Assembly: GCA_021773235.1 (NCBI GenBank) | Contig: JAJFKL010000025.1 | Coordinates: 59,858 to 123,857, forward strand | Length of the DNA: 64,000 bases | Reading direction: 5' to 3' | From: Gammaproteobacteria bacterium | GTDB lineage: Bacteria > Pseudomonadota > Gammaproteobacteria > Eutrophobiales > Eutrophobiaceae | Shown here: piece after piece, positions 8,784 to 18,451 of the stretch | How positions within the stretch are numbered: the first letter of the stretch is position 1 | Layout: every line of letters begins with the position of its first letter | Program-made: the position numbers and the translations under genes | The notes under the pieces: generated by a model | Databases searched by the model: none | Told to the model about the DNA's origin: nothing | Seen by the model: the letters and a program-made list of their open reading frames with translations, nothing else

Positions 8784-8812
8784 AAAAGGCCGGTTATTAC
8801 CGGCCTTTTTTA
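8784..8812 (+). terminator. Intrinsic terminator after EF-G
   Basis: AAAAGGCCGGT (8784-8794) pairs perfectly with ACCGGCCTTTT (8799-8809) around TATT and ends in a T run. Confidence 0.95.
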
Positions 8813-9281
8813 TGGGCAACCCATAACTCAAAGCAGACCTATCTTAGTTGAAATTTCATATTATTAAGAATTTGCACCCATCAAAACCATACTCAGAACT
8901 GTAACAATCGAGTTGCCTACAAGCTGTTTTAAACTGTTGTTAGTAAAGCAATTCCTTAAGTAAATCTTTGAAGCCTCTGAATTCAAATATCAAAAACTGA
9001 AGCCGTGGACATGAAGGAGACAGGAAACCTCTGCGGATTATTGACTAGATCAAAAAGACCTAGATAAACTATTTAGTTACAGCGCTTGACATTAGTCTGA
9101 TATATTGGAAAATACAGGGATTGTCGACAATATATAGCTATATTTTTAATTTAATGCATTTACACCATTATTAATGAATAAATTGTCGACAATAAAGATT
9201 GAACTAACGTCACGGTCAGCAATGAATACACATTTAAATAGACCCTCATTAAGAACTTAAAAAACTAGGAGAATTTTTCCC
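8813..9281. other. Long regulatory region before the acetoacetate decarboxylase-like gene
   Basis: Nothing coding is visible in these 469 bases. The left part (8813-9080) shows no feature I can support. The right part holds a TTGACA (9086-9091) with a weak -10-like GAAAAT 16 bases later (9108-9113), the two palindromes at 9120-9131 and 9182-9193, and an AGGAGA ribosome-binding site before 9282. Confidence 0.5.
9120..9193. promoter_or_regulatory. Paired ATTGTCGACAAT operators upstream of the acetoacetate decarboxylase-like gene
   Basis: Two identical perfect palindromes, ATTGTCGACAAT at 9120-9131 and 9182-9193, have centres 62 bp apart (about six helical turns). The same pair with the same spacing lies upstream of aceE. 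The symmetry and TTGTC half-site resemble operators of GntR/FadR-type regulators, but the regulator is not in the window. The first site is placed just downstream of a likely transcription start, fitting repression. Confidence 0.7.
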
Positions 9282-10040
9282 ATGCCTATACCTGAAGGAT
9301 ATAGTATCCCAATAACCGCACCTCTATATGAGGGTCCAACCTATAAATACATACGTACTAATACAATTCTGTGTATCTTTAAAACAACTAAAGAGGTAAT
9401 GGAACAAGTTGTTCCTAAACCCCTAGTCTATAATTCAGACCTTCATGTTTATGCTTGGGTAAACCACTTACCTCGAACCACCGGTTTTTGTCATTATCGC
9501 GAAATGTTCTTGACCATCCCGGTCGAATATCCAGGTAAAGACGGCATGGTTGCTGGTAACTATAATGCCCACCTATATCTAGACAATGATAGCCCGATTG
9601 CGGCTGGTCGTGAGATCTATGGTTATCCGAAAAAGCTGGCACGCGTTACCTTTACTGAACAAGAGGATGTCCTGACCCGTTCAGTAGAGCGCGGCGGACA
9701 CGAAATCTTTAAAGTCGCTATAAGCCCGCGACAATCACTACCAACTGATAACATCGATCCATTGGTTGCTCAACTCGCGAAGCCATTCATTAATTACAAG
9801 CTGATCCCATCAGTAGTTGAAGGTGCAAAACCAGATGTTGCACAACTAACACTAATGGAACTGGTTAATTTTCAATGTACGAAACTCGACAAAGGTCCAG
9901 CTACTGTAGAGTTTAATAGTTCACCTGCTGATCCATTAGGATTATTCAAAGTGGAAGAAGTCGTCGGTGGTTGGTATTTTGAAGGTGGATATGACCTTCC
10001 TTATGGATCAGTTTTACACGATTATTTAAAAGAGGATTAA
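9282..10040 (+). CDS. Acetoacetate decarboxylase family protein
   Basis: The 252-residue protein is of normal length for the acetoacetate decarboxylase (ADC) fold. The catalytic region GREIYGYPKKLA contains the adjacent lysines 117-118; in ADC the first lowers the pKa of the second, which forms the Schiff base with acetoacetate. So the reaction acetoacetate to acetone and CO2 is possible, although many ADC-like proteins act on other keto or enol acids. AGGAGA lies before the ATG. Its own terminator (10088-10122) separates it from the next gene. Shared operators with aceE suggest control linked to pyruvate or acetyl-CoA supply, and the phasins at the window start make a link to C4 keto-acid and PHA metabolism plausible. 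Confidence 0.85.
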   Translation: MPIPEGYSIPITAPLYEGPTYKYIRTNTILCIFKTTKEVMEQVVPKPLVYNSDLHVYAWVNHLPRTTGFCHYREMFLTIPVEYPGKDGMVAGNYNAHLYLDNDSPIAAGREIYGYPKKLARVTFTEQEDVLTRSVERGGHEIFKVAISPRQSLPTDNIDPLVAQLAKPFINYKLIPSVVEGAKPDVAQLTLMELVNFQCTKLDKGPATVEFNSSPADPLGLFKVEEVVGGWYFEGGYDLPYGSVLHDYLKED

Positions 10041-10087
10041 TAATCCTATAATCTTATAAAAAGACTGAAGTAGTTTTAGTTACAGTG

Positions 10088-10122
10088 AGCGGGATCGAAT
10101 ATAATTTCGATCCCGCTTTTAT
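10088..10122 (+). terminator. Intrinsic terminator after the acetoacetate decarboxylase-like gene
   Basis: AGCGGGATCGAA (10088-10099) pairs with TTCGATCCCGCT (10106-10117), a 12-base stem, followed by TTTTAT. The tail is short, so read-through into the next gene is possible. Confidence 0.85.
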
Positions 10123-10152
10123 ATTTGTGAGATAGGAGCATCCTTTATCAAA

Positions 10153-10974
10153 ATGACGATAGATAAAGAAGAATTTGTAAGCTCGACTATAAATTACACG
10201 CTGGATAATGGTATTCCACCAGACTATTACTTCTATGATCCAGATCCTTCCACTGAGCTAAATCCCCCGGGCACTGATCCCCATGAAGTAAAAATCTATA
10301 ACGGCTGGCCAAGAATCAATGATTTTTCACTTGATCACGAAGGCTTTGAACTCAAGCCAATAGACAACACTTTTGAGCAGTTTAATAATGACACTGCCAT
10401 AAAGAAAATATTTTATCCGTTGATTGTAGAATTTGTAAAAAGGCACACCGGGGCAAATAGAGTTGAAGTATTTGACCACACTATTCGAAAACCTATGTCT
10501 GAAGACTTAAAGGATCAAACTGATGTACAACGACCAACAGTCCAACTTGCTCATAGCGATTACACACCAAAATCAGGTCCACAACGCGTCAGAGAAATTT
10601 TACCTGATGATGCTGATCAGCTTCTAAAAAACAGGGTCGCATTCTTTAACGTATGGAAACCACTCTACCGAACGGTAGAAGAATTTCCCTTGGCAATGTG
10701 TGATGACACTAGCGCCATTGAAGGAGACAAATTAATAATGGAGCTTAAATACAGTGACCGCACAGGTGAGATATACGTACTTCGCTATTCACCAACACAC
10801 CGCTGGTTCTACTTTCCAAGGATGAACCCTGAACAGGCCCTATTATTAAAAACTTACGAATCTGATCCCAATCGTGCAAGCTCCATGGGGCATAGTGCTT
10901 TCGAAGACCCTACCTCACCAGCCAATGCGCTGACTCGTGAAAGTATCGAAGTACGAACAATGGCTTTTTTCTGA
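10153..10974 (+). CDS. CmcJ/NvfI family oxidoreductase
   Basis: The 273-residue protein resembles the CmcJ/NvfI group (cephamycin 7-alpha-methoxylation partner CmcJ, fungal NvfI and GA4-desaturase-like proteins), many of which are non-haem Fe(II) enzymes. Visible landmarks are YNGWPRINDFSLDHEGFEL near 49-67, VFDHTIRKP near 106-114, LAHSDYTP with His134 and Asp136, FFNVWKPL near 165, YSPTHRWFYFPRM near 212-224, and MGHSAFEDP with His247. His134, Asp136 and His247 would make a 2-His-1-carboxylate site; this assignment is inference. The nearest AGGAG lies about 14 bases before the ATG, further than usual. No beta-lactam genes are nearby, so the substrate is open. Confidence 0.78.
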   Translation: MTIDKEEFVSSTINYTLDNGIPPDYYFYDPDPSTELNPPGTDPHEVKIYNGWPRINDFSLDHEGFELKPIDNTFEQFNNDTAIKKIFYPLIVEFVKRHTGANRVEVFDHTIRKPMSEDLKDQTDVQRPTVQLAHSDYTPKSGPQRVREILPDDADQLLKNRVAFFNVWKPLYRTVEEFPLAMCDDTSAIEGDKLIMELKYSDRTGEIYVLRYSPTHRWFYFPRMNPEQALLLKTYESDPNRASSMGHSAFEDPTSPANALTRESIEVRTMAFF

Positions 10975-11078
10975 GTCAATAATTATGAATGCTGCTAATA
11001 TCGACCTAAAGCAGGAAATACAAATATAGATTTATAAATATATCTCCTCAATCAACTAAGTAGGATAAGGAAGTAATT

Positions 11079-11936
11079 ATGGCGACAGTAGGAACTCTAA
11101 AACAAATTTGGCGATACCCTGTTAAGTCGACTCGAGGAGAAACGGTAGAATCAACGGGAATCACTTCAAACGGTATTGCAGGTGACCGGGGTTGGGCGAT
11201 AAGAGATGAAACTGTAGGGGAAATCCGTGGCGGCAGAAACTTACCTCAATTACTACACTGTAGTTCTCGCTATATTCAAGAACCAAACAGCAACCCTCTC
11301 CCACCAGCAATGATCACCATGCCAGATGGAACTGAAATTTTAAGCCACGATCCAGATGCATCGCGTTTAATATCTGAACTTGTCGGTAGAGAAGTGACTA
11401 TCTGGCCACAAGTATCTGAATACGATTTGGAACATTACCGTCGTCTACCTATGACCGAAGAGGAATTAATCGAGATCTTTGGTCGTGAACCAGGTGAACC
11501 AATTCCTGAGTTTTCTATGTTTCCAAAAGTTATCGAAGAATTTGTTTCACCTCCAGGAACTTATTTTGATGCAACTGAAATTCAGGTACTAACTACTTCG
11601 TCACTGGCGTATATGAAAGAAAAGAACCCAGATGCTAACTGGAGCGTGTATCGGTTCAGACCCAATATGGTAATCGATACCGGTGATAAGCCGGAACTCT
11701 TAGAAGCATCATGGCAAGGCAAAACTCTAAAGATTGGTGATGTTTTAATGGAATGTTTTGGTCCAACTCCTCGTTGCGCTATGCCGACACACCCTCAACA
11801 AAAAGATATTGAAAAAGATCCTTCTGTATTAAGGACTATTGTGCATGAGGCGGATCAAAACTTGGGAGCTTATTTCCATGTCAGGAACCCTGGTGTTATT
11901 ACAAAGGGAGCGAGTGTGGAGCTAATAGACGAATAA
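11079..11936 (+). CDS. MOSC domain-containing protein with MOSC N-terminal beta-barrel
   Basis: The 285-residue protein has the N-terminal MOSC_N barrel (LKQIWRYPVKSTRGE at residues 7-21, GIAGDRGWAI at 32-41) and a C-terminal MOSC domain with RFRPN (192-196) and ECFGPTPRCAMPTH (225-238). In mARC, YiiM and YcbX this fold carries the molybdenum cofactor, and a cysteine coordinates Mo; Cys226 or Cys233 could do so. It lacks a fused ferredoxin or reductase domain, so an outside electron donor would be needed. A good AAGGAAG ribosome-binding site is present. It lies 104 bp after the CmcJ-like gene on the same strand and probably belongs with it. Confidence 0.88.
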   Translation: MATVGTLKQIWRYPVKSTRGETVESTGITSNGIAGDRGWAIRDETVGEIRGGRNLPQLLHCSSRYIQEPNSNPLPPAMITMPDGTEILSHDPDASRLISELVGREVTIWPQVSEYDLEHYRRLPMTEEELIEIFGREPGEPIPEFSMFPKVIEEFVSPPGTYFDATEIQVLTTSSLAYMKEKNPDANWSVYRFRPNMVIDTGDKPELLEASWQGKTLKIGDVLMECFGPTPRCAMPTHPQQKDIEKDPSVLRTIVHEADQNLGAYFHVRNPGVITKGASVELIDE

Positions 11937-11956
11937 AATAATAATGCTATTTAAAA

Positions 11957-11988
11957 CAAAAAAGGCCTGATGTTCAGGCCTTTTTATT
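11957..11988. terminator. Bidirectional terminator between the MOSC gene and typA
   Basis: AAAAGGCCTGA (11960-11970) pairs with TCAGGCCTTTT (11974-11984) around a TGT loop. A-rich and T-rich flanks on both sides let it stop transcription from both convergent genes. Confidence 0.92.
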
Positions 11989-11991
11989 TTG

Positions 11992-13809
11992 TTAACTCGC
12001 TTTACGCGATGCAGTCTTTCTTTCGTGTTCTTTAAGATGTTTTTTACGGATACGAATCGTTTTTGGTGTTACCTCTACCAACTCATCATCATCAATAAAT
12101 TCCAATGCTTGTTCAAGTGTCATTCTGATCGGTGGTGTCAAGACTATGTTCTCGTCGGTTCCTGACGCGCGAACATTGGTTAATTGTTTTCCCTTCAAAG
12201 GATTCACTACCAAGTCATTATCTCGCGAATGTATACCGACGACCATGCCTTCGTAAATATCTTCAGCATGTCCAAGAAATAATTTTCCGCGTTCTTGCAA
12301 AGTGAATAAGGAATATCCCGCTGCCTTACCCTGCCCATTAGAAATTAAGACACCGTTATTACGCTGACCAATACTAATCGGGACATAAACACCATAATGA
12401 TCAAACACGTTATAAAGCAAACCAGTTCCAGACGTCAGAGTAAGAAATTCACTACGAAAGCCAATCAATCCACGCGCAGGAATGATGTATTCCAGACGCA
12501 CTCTGCCCTTTCCATCAGGTGCAATATTCTTCAAATCGGCTCGGCGTTCACCAAGCTTTTCCATCACAGCGCCTTGATGGTCAGCTTCAATGTCAACGGT
12601 GAGTTGTTCATACGGTTCTTCTTTATGATCACCCAGATCATGAACAATTACTTGAGGGCGACCTACGGCAAGTTCAAAACCTTCACGACGCATAGTCTCG
12701 ATCAATATAGATAGATGTAATTCACCTCGTCCAGAGACACGATATTTATCTGCGTCTTCTGTAGTCTCTACTCTTAAAGCAACGTTATGTTTTAATTCCT
12801 GTTGCAGACGATCCCATATATTACGACTGGTAACATATTTTCCTTCTTTACCTGCAAAAGGCGAGGTGTTTGGTTGGAAGGTCATGCTGATAGTAGGTTC
12901 ATCTACTGTTAAAGAGGGTAATGCCTCAACATTCTCTGGATCACAGATCGTGTCCGAGATACTCAGTGGGTCAAGTCCGGCTATAGCGACGATATCCCCC
13001 GCCGAAGCAGATTCGACATCAATACGATCAAGACCATGAAAGCTATAGACTTGTGATATTTTTCCCTTGCGAGATTTTCCTTCAATATCAATCAGCGAAA
13101 CCGGCATATTGCCTTTTATGGTTCCGCGCTTTATACGACCAACGCCGATAATTCCCACATAACTATTGTAATCGAGTGTTGAGACCTGCATCTGCAAGGG
13201 CCCCTCTTCATCAACATCAGGAGGTGATACTGAATTAACAATCGTTTCGAATAATGGTGTCATGTCCCCTTCACGAACATCTTCCTCATGACCGGCATAA
13301 CCACCAAGCGCAGAGGCATAGATGACCGGGAAATCCAATTGTTCATCAGTCGCACCGAGTTTATCGAACAAATCAAAGGTTTGATCCAATACCCAGTGTG
13401 CTCGCGCGCCATCGCGATCAATCTTATTAATAACGACAATCGGCTTAAAACCCATAGCAAAGGCTTTTTGAGTTACAAAACGCGTTTGCGGCATCGGGCC
13501 ATCAACGGCATCGACCAATAACAAGACTGAATCAACCATTGAAAGAACACGTTCTACCTCACCACCGAAATCAGCATGTCCTGGCGTATCGACGATATTG
13601 ATGCGGTATTCATTCCAGTTAATGGCTGTATTCTTGGAAAGGATAGTAATCCCACGCTCCTTTTCCAATTCATTCGAATCCATCACCCGTTCAGTTGGAG
13701 CAGATCGATCATCAAATGTGCCTGATTGCTGTAAAAGCTTGTCAACCAAGGTAGTTTTACCATGATCAACATGAGCAATAATTGCGATATTACGTAATTT
13801 CTGGGTCAA
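11992..13809 (-). CDS. typA: Ribosome-associated GTPase TypA/BipA
   Basis: The 605-residue protein is full length for TypA. It has G1 [24 protein letters not shown] and NKID, then domain II, the EF-G-like domains III and V, and the unique C-terminal domain with the family tail (HLKEHERK). TypA assists late 50S assembly and growth at low temperature or under stress. The start is a TTG at 13809, seen because the conserved [17 protein letters not shown] follows at once, and AGAGG lies six bases upstream. A TATAAT (13839-13844, reverse strand) is a possible -10, giving a leader of about 25 bases. The gene is monocistronic. Confidence 0.96.
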   Translation of the reverse strand: MTQKLRNIAIIAHVDHGKTTLVDKLLQQSGTFDDRSAPTERVMDSNELEKERGITILSKNTAINWNEYRINIVDTPGHADFGGEVERVLSMVDSVLLLVDAVDGPMPQTRFVTQKAFAMGFKPIVVINKIDRDGARAHWVLDQTFDLFDKLGATDEQLDFPVIYASALGGYAGHEEDVREGDMTPLFETIVNSVSPPDVDEEGPLQMQVSTLDYNSYVGIIGVGRIKRGTIKGNMPVSLIDIEGKSRKGKISQVYSFHGLDRIDVESASAGDIVAIAGLDPLSISDTICDPENVEALPSLTVDEPTISMTFQPNTSPFAGKEGKYVTSRNIWDRLQQELKHNVALRVETTEDADKYRVSGRGELHLSILIETMRREGFELAVGRPQVIVHDLGDHKEEPYEQLTVDIEADHQGAVMEKLGERRADLKNIAPDGKGRVRLEYIIPARGLIGFRSEFLTLTSGTGLLYNVFDHYGVYVPISIGQRNNGVLISNGQGKAAGYSLFTLQERGKLFLGHAEDIYEGMVVGIHSRDNDLVVNPLKGKQLTNVRASGTDENIVLTPPIRMTLEQALEFIDDDELVEVTPKTIRIRKKHLKEHERKTASRKAS

Positions 13810-14185
13810 AACGAGCCTCTTTGGAGCAAAATCCGGGCATTATACAGATAGATTTTGATAATGGAGTTTTTTTTTGGGACATAGCCCAAAGACGTAGAAA
13901 AATGATTCTTGTCCCTAAACTTTTCATTTAAAAATAAGCTTATATTGTCAGTTATATCCCAAGCAATGAGACATTAAACAAACTAAAAATTCCACATGCT
14001 AAATCTTCGATATCAATGACTTAGACGTCATAGGTCACTCATCGTTATAACATTTAGGATCTGGGTGGAACGAGGTATATGTGCATCTCACTAAATAAAT
14101 CAGCCTATGATGACCTACTGATTAATACTTTTGTTTTCAGCTTATTTAATTTAAATCAAAGCAGCATGATTCAATAAGCTAATAT
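13810..14185. other. Intergenic region upstream of typA
   Basis: The 376 bases hold the typA start region and its possible -10, and a run of ten Ts at 13867-13876. The rest (13880-14185) is AT-rich with no ORF, clear hairpin or RNA gene that I can support. Confidence 0.45.
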
Positions 14186-16690
14186 TTATTTCTTAAAACC
14201 TCTTAGACAAACACGGATATCTTTTGCTAGTTCTTCACCAGTTTGATAACGATGCTCAGGTGTTTTTTCTAATACTTTATCAATTATCGAATTAATCCCA
14301 GGTATGGTTTTGTCGAGACCTTTTCGCACATCTGTTATCTTCGGATGCTTTTCATTGGCAATGGCAAACATTAATGACGCCATAGAATCACCTTTAAAGG
14401 GTAAGCGTCCGCTTAAGAGCTGAAATAACATTATGCCAAGTGAAAAAATATCAGAACGTCCATCAATATGTTTTCCAACCAGTTGTTCTGGCGACATATA
14501 TGAAGGCGTGCCCAAAACCATTCCCGTTTTTGTCTTACTTGAATCAGTAATACGTGCAATACCAAAATCAGTGATTTTAATTGTAGATGATTTAGGTATT
14601 AACATGATATTTGCAGGCTTTATATCACGGTGTACAACTTTTTCTGCGTGTGCATAACTTATTGCTTCGGCGGCTAGCGTAATTAATTGCAATACTGTTT
14701 TAACTGGAAGCAGCTTATCCGGTTTTGTGTAACGCATGAGATCATGACCATCCAGAAACTCCATAGAGATATAAGCCAGATCATGTTCTTCACCCACATC
14801 ATAAACCGTCACAATATTTGGATGGGTTAAACGACCTGCAGTTTCTGCTTCACGAAAAAAACGTTCCTTAACTTCATCAAGTTCATCGTCTTCAAATTCT
14901 TGCGACAATGCCATTGTTTTTATTGCAACGACACGGTTTATTTTTGGATCTTTACCTAGGTAAACAATACCCATGGCACCTTTGCCCAATTCTTTCTCAA
15001 TCTGATATCGACCCAGCATGGGTTTTTCTACGGAGCCATCCTCTAGTATGCTTGTGCCTGCTGATCCTCCTGCAGCACCAAACATAACCGTTTCATGCAT
15101 CGCGTTACTGCGCTTAAGCCGATCCTGAACATCCTTAAACTTGGCATCATGCTTTGCCATATATTCATAGATAGAAGATGCTTTATTGAATTGTCGCTTA
15201 CGTTCGAAATCAAGTGCCAGATTATAAAACGGCTCCATCATAGAATCATCAAGTGGACATTGTCGAAACTTGTCCAGCGCCATATCCAATTGACCTTGTT
15301 GTTGATAGGACAAACCTAATGTTTTATTACTGTCGGCGGATGCTTGATCTGATCGAATTTTTCCTCTTTCCGTCATAAGGTATCGTTTGGATATCAGCAT
15401 TATGTAACCTGCAACAAGTAATGCCGTAGGTAACATAAACTGTAACCAGAGTCCGGCATACAAGAGAAACTGACTGCTGCCAATCAATAAAATAAGGCAC
15501 ACAAAACTAATAGCTGCTGCCATGCTTGCTTGTAAGCGTGGCAATAACAACATCAGGAATAAAGCAATTAACAGAAAGACAGAAACTTCAACTAACCGTG
15601 CCCAGTCGGGGATTTCAATAAAATCCTGATTTAAAATGCTGGCGACTATATTTGCCAAAACTAACACTGGAGGCATCGCTTCAGCAATCGGTGTAACAAC
15701 AGAACTACCGACACCAAATGCACTTGCGCCGATTAATACAATTTTATCTTTGTACTTACTGGCGTCGATCTTTCCAACATGAACATCATAAAATGAATCC
15801 ATGGAAAAAGAGGAGTTACCTTGTGCATCTTGATAGAAGAAAGGATAAATTCGACCAATATCATCTAACGTGATTGAAAGATTTCCCAGACTGAACTGTT
15901 TATTTCCTGAAATTTTTAAATCCTGACTGGTTAGATTCAGACTTGATGCAGCTATCATAGCTGCGAGCGAAGGAATAATTTCACCATAATAATCGACGGC
16001 TAATAAGTCTGAACGAATGCCGCCATCATTATCCTGCCACATATTCAAATGGCCAATAGCATGTGTTCTTTCTCCAAGAACGCTTATTGGAGGAGTAGCA
16101 CTGATCGTTGGATAAATAAATATTTCACTATTAATATTTTTATCAAACTTTAAAGCATTGCGGGAAACATAATCCGGAAGTGGTTTATCAGGTTTACCAA
16201 GTGGACTACCGAGTTGAAACTGCATGCCCATAACAACATTACCTGCTAGTTTCATCGAATTAGCGAGTTTACCGTCCGAGTCAAGATTAGATTTTCCCAT
16301 TTTTAATATATTGATTGCTTCATTCAATATTGGGTTAGATTTTGATTCAAGATTTTTTATCGCATCATCAATAATTTTATTACTAATGTGCGTTTCTGCT
16401 TCTGACAATAGGATTGTGTTGCCAATTACACTAGCTCCACCTTGAGCAAGTTTTTCAATCATTTCTGCTTGTAGTGAACGTGGCCATGGCCAACGGCCCA
16501 AGTTTTCTATACTTTGATCATCGATTGATATGACAGCAATGTTTTGTTGGGGATCACGAGAAAGTTGGTTCATTGCAAAGTCATAATTTGCAAGTTCCAA
16601 TTTTTCAATGCCCTGACTATTCGTCAACAATATGAATATGATCGTTACAATAAGTCCGGCAAACCAGTCTTTTTTCCAGAAATTTCCCAT
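14186..16690 (-). CDS. CHASE2-domain serine/threonine protein kinase
   Basis: The 834-residue receptor-like kinase starts with a membrane helix (residues about 9-25), then an extracytoplasmic CHASE2 sensor (about 26-350, including ISIDDQSIENLGRWPWPRS and IVLIGASAFGVG), then three closely spaced helices (about 360-440). A cytoplasmic TPR-like segment (about 455-540) leads to a Hanks-type kinase domain (about 570-830). Kinase motifs are complete: GKGAMGIVYLG loop, VAIK lysine, HRDIKPAN catalytic loop, DFGIAR and SYMSPEQ. It should phosphorylate proteins in response to an envelope signal; neither signal nor target is known. The divergent gene at 16828 is a possible partner. No phosphatase gene is nearby. 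Confidence 0.92.
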   Translation of the reverse strand: MGNFWKKDWFAGLIVTIIFILLTNSQGIEKLELANYDFAMNQLSRDPQQNIAVISIDDQSIENLGRWPWPRSLQAEMIEKLAQGGASVIGNTILLSEAETHISNKIIDDAIKNLESKSNPILNEAINILKMGKSNLDSDGKLANSMKLAGNVVMGMQFQLGSPLGKPDKPLPDYVSRNALKFDKNINSEIFIYPTISATPPISVLGERTHAIGHLNMWQDNDGGIRSDLLAVDYYGEIIPSLAAMIAASSLNLTSQDLKISGNKQFSLGNLSITLDDIGRIYPFFYQDAQGNSSFSMDSFYDVHVGKIDASKYKDKIVLIGASAFGVGSSVVTPIAEAMPPVLVLANIVASILNQDFIEIPDWARLVEVSVFLLIALFLMLLLPRLQASMAAAISFVCLILLIGSSQFLLYAGLWLQFMLPTALLVAGYIMLISKRYLMTERGKIRSDQASADSNKTLGLSYQQQGQLDMALDKFRQCPLDDSMMEPFYNLALDFERKRQFNKASSIYEYMAKHDAKFKDVQDRLKRSNAMHETVMFGAAGGSAGTSILEDGSVEKPMLGRYQIEKELGKGAMGIVYLGKDPKINRVVAIKTMALSQEFEDDELDEVKERFFREAETAGRLTHPNIVTVYDVGEEHDLAYISMEFLDGHDLMRYTKPDKLLPVKTVLQLITLAAEAISYAHAEKVVHRDIKPANIMLIPKSSTIKITDFGIARITDSSKTKTGMVLGTPSYMSPEQLVGKHIDGRSDIFSLGIMLFQLLSGRLPFKGDSMASLMFAIANEKHPKITDVRKGLDKTIPGINSIIDKVLEKTPEHRYQTGEELAKDIRVCLRGFKK

Positions 16691-16827
16691 AACCCTGATT
16701 ATTATTTTAATTTATATAGATAGCGTCTTAATTAAAACGCATAGTCAAATTATACGCAACAAAGAAACCGACAACGATTAATAGTTATCTGGTATATATC
16801 AATCACTATACGGTATTCTAGGAAAAT

Positions 16828-17655
16828 ATGATTTCACCAAGATATCAAGCAATTCTCAGGAAAACACCAACGAAAGTTCTCTTGTTTATTGCCTATGTAA
16901 TTAGTGTCAATTTGCTTGCCGGTTATTGTGCGGTTTGGCTGAGATACCCATCATTATGGGGCGGCAGCAATGTCTTTTACGAATACGCCATGCCCATAGG
17001 GATGACATGGGGGCTATCACATTGGCCCTCGCTTATCTTAGTCAGCATTCCTTTGCTACTGATACCGCATTGGAATACCAATCAGATTAGGCGCTACAGA
17101 ATAATCTGTATCGGATTGATCCTGATCTTACTATACGGCGTATTTGAGAAAATCCCTTTCGCACTTTTCCCAACAGTCGATTTGTTTATTGCATTCTTTT
17201 TCAGCCTCATTATTGCTCCGCCTAACTATAAAGAAAATCCTGTATTAACCGTCACTGTGGCCATACTCATCACTATTTCTACCTTGTACGGCATTTATTA
17301 TCTTTATTCTAAGTGGCAGCATCAAACGCCATTAATAAAAGAGTCCGTACTAATGAATGGACTTTATAAATTAAAAACAATAAATATTGATAATAGTTAT
17401 CGAAAAGAAATGTTATTCACTACTGAATTAACACGATATATAGATCCTGATAAAGTTTGTGAATCTGCAACAGAAATGACTTCATTTCTTTTAGAGACTT
17501 ATCCTTTTGACGACGGGTATAACAAAACTATAGAAGTTGTTTTCAATCCAGAAGAAAAAGACAATGATTTACCACCTTACCCACTTGGTCAAATGGAACA
17601 ATATGAAGAAGATGGTGAAACACATATAGCTTGTTATTTAAAATATAAAGAATAA
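16828..17655 (+). CDS. Hypothetical membrane protein, divergent from the CHASE2 kinase
   Basis: I do not recognise a family. The 275-residue product has about five hydrophobic helices (near residues 17-38, 65-80, 90-110, 113-130 and 140-158) followed by a soluble, acidic C-terminal domain of about 110 residues (VCESATEMTSFLLETYPF, then NPEEKDNDLPPYPLG). The gene starts 137 bp from the kinase gene in the opposite direction, and ends one base before the convergent metalloprotease-like gene. The tight packing suggests a real gene. The C-terminal part could be a sensor or binding domain, but this is a guess. Confidence 0.7.
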   Translation: MISPRYQAILRKTPTKVLLFIAYVISVNLLAGYCAVWLRYPSLWGGSNVFYEYAMPIGMTWGLSHWPSLILVSIPLLLIPHWNTNQIRRYRIICIGLILILLYGVFEKIPFALFPTVDLFIAFFFSLIIAPPNYKENPVLTVTVAILITISTLYGIYYLYSKWQHQTPLIKESVLMNGLYKLKTINIDNSYRKEMLFTTELTRYIDPDKVCESATEMTSFLLETYPFDDGYNKTIEVVFNPEEKDNDLPPYPLGQMEQYEEDGETHIACYLKYKE

Positions 17656-17656
17656 C

Positions 17657-18427
17657 TTATTGCAATCTTAACCAGTTAATTTCAAATGCTGTCTTTTCAC
17701 CAAGCACTACTTGTTTCAATCTTTGTGGTTGTTCTGCCTTGTTTTCATTGATTGCTATTCGACCTGCCATAATCTCCGCTTTCTTTTGTGGAAATAGTGG
17801 TTCCTGTTCAGGATCAGCATAACCAATGGGATAGAGTGGCTGGTTGGTAGATGGATCATATTTATCAATGGCGCCAACGGTATGTAATAACTCATGCGCA
17901 ATGATGACATGGTTTTCTTTTTTCATTTTCTTTTTTGCAAAGGCATTAACGACACCGATTAAACCTTTTTGTAATCCTAATGAATGTGCAACCGTTGGGG
18001 TCTTGGCAGGATCGAAATAGAGGACAAATATTTGTACATCTTCCGGATAGGGATAGTTATCATTTTGCCATACCCAGTAACGTAACTTCAGACTCCAGAA
18101 TATAATTGACAGCGTCGAGGCGTTACGTGGTGGCATTGGTGGTTTGGTCTTTAATTCTCCGGCAAATGAAACGTCGACAGGTTTTTTTAATGTAAGCTTA
18201 TAAGCCTTAGCCTCTCTCTCAAAAAAACCCTCTATATCATTAAAGTCACTTTTTTGTATTTCATCAATATATTTTTGACTTACAGCAGTACCATCTCCAT
18301 TGATGGCATAGACAATCACATTGAGTGGCTTGTCCCAATCAGTACTTCTTTCTTTAGCCAGCCAACCAGCCACAGCAACCATCAATAAGATATACAAAAG
18401 TATCAATATCCTTATATTCTTGAACAT
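17657..18427 (-). CDS. Membrane-anchored putative zinc metallopeptidase
   Basis: I do not recognise a named family. The 256-residue protein has a single N-terminal signal anchor (residues about 5-24) and an extracytoplasmic body. It carries HELLHTVGAIDKYD at 178-191, an HExxHxxGxxD pattern as in metzincin-like peptidases, in which His178, His182 and Asp188 would bind zinc and Glu179 would be catalytic. No clear methionine-turn was identified. It follows the leucyl aminopeptidase-like gene by 24 bp on the same strand, so the two are probably co-transcribed. Confidence 0.65.
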   Translation of the reverse strand: MFKNIRILILLYILLMVAVAGWLAKERSTDWDKPLNVIVYAINGDGTAVSQKYIDEIQKSDFNDIEGFFEREAKAYKLTLKKPVDVSFAGELKTKPPMPPRNASTLSIIFWSLKLRYWVWQNDNYPYPEDVQIFVLYFDPAKTPTVAHSLGLQKGLIGVVNAFAKKKMKKENHVIIAHELLHTVGAIDKYDPSTNQPLYPIGYADPEQEPLFPQKKAEIMAGRIAINENKAEQPQRLKQVVLGEKTAFEINWLRLQ

Positions 18428-18451
18428 ACCAGTTACATCCTTGTGCAGTTA

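Noticed and set aside
13867..13876. A ten-T run as a phase-variable switch
   Set aside because: It is upstream of the typA leader, outside any reading frame and not between well-formed promoter elements.
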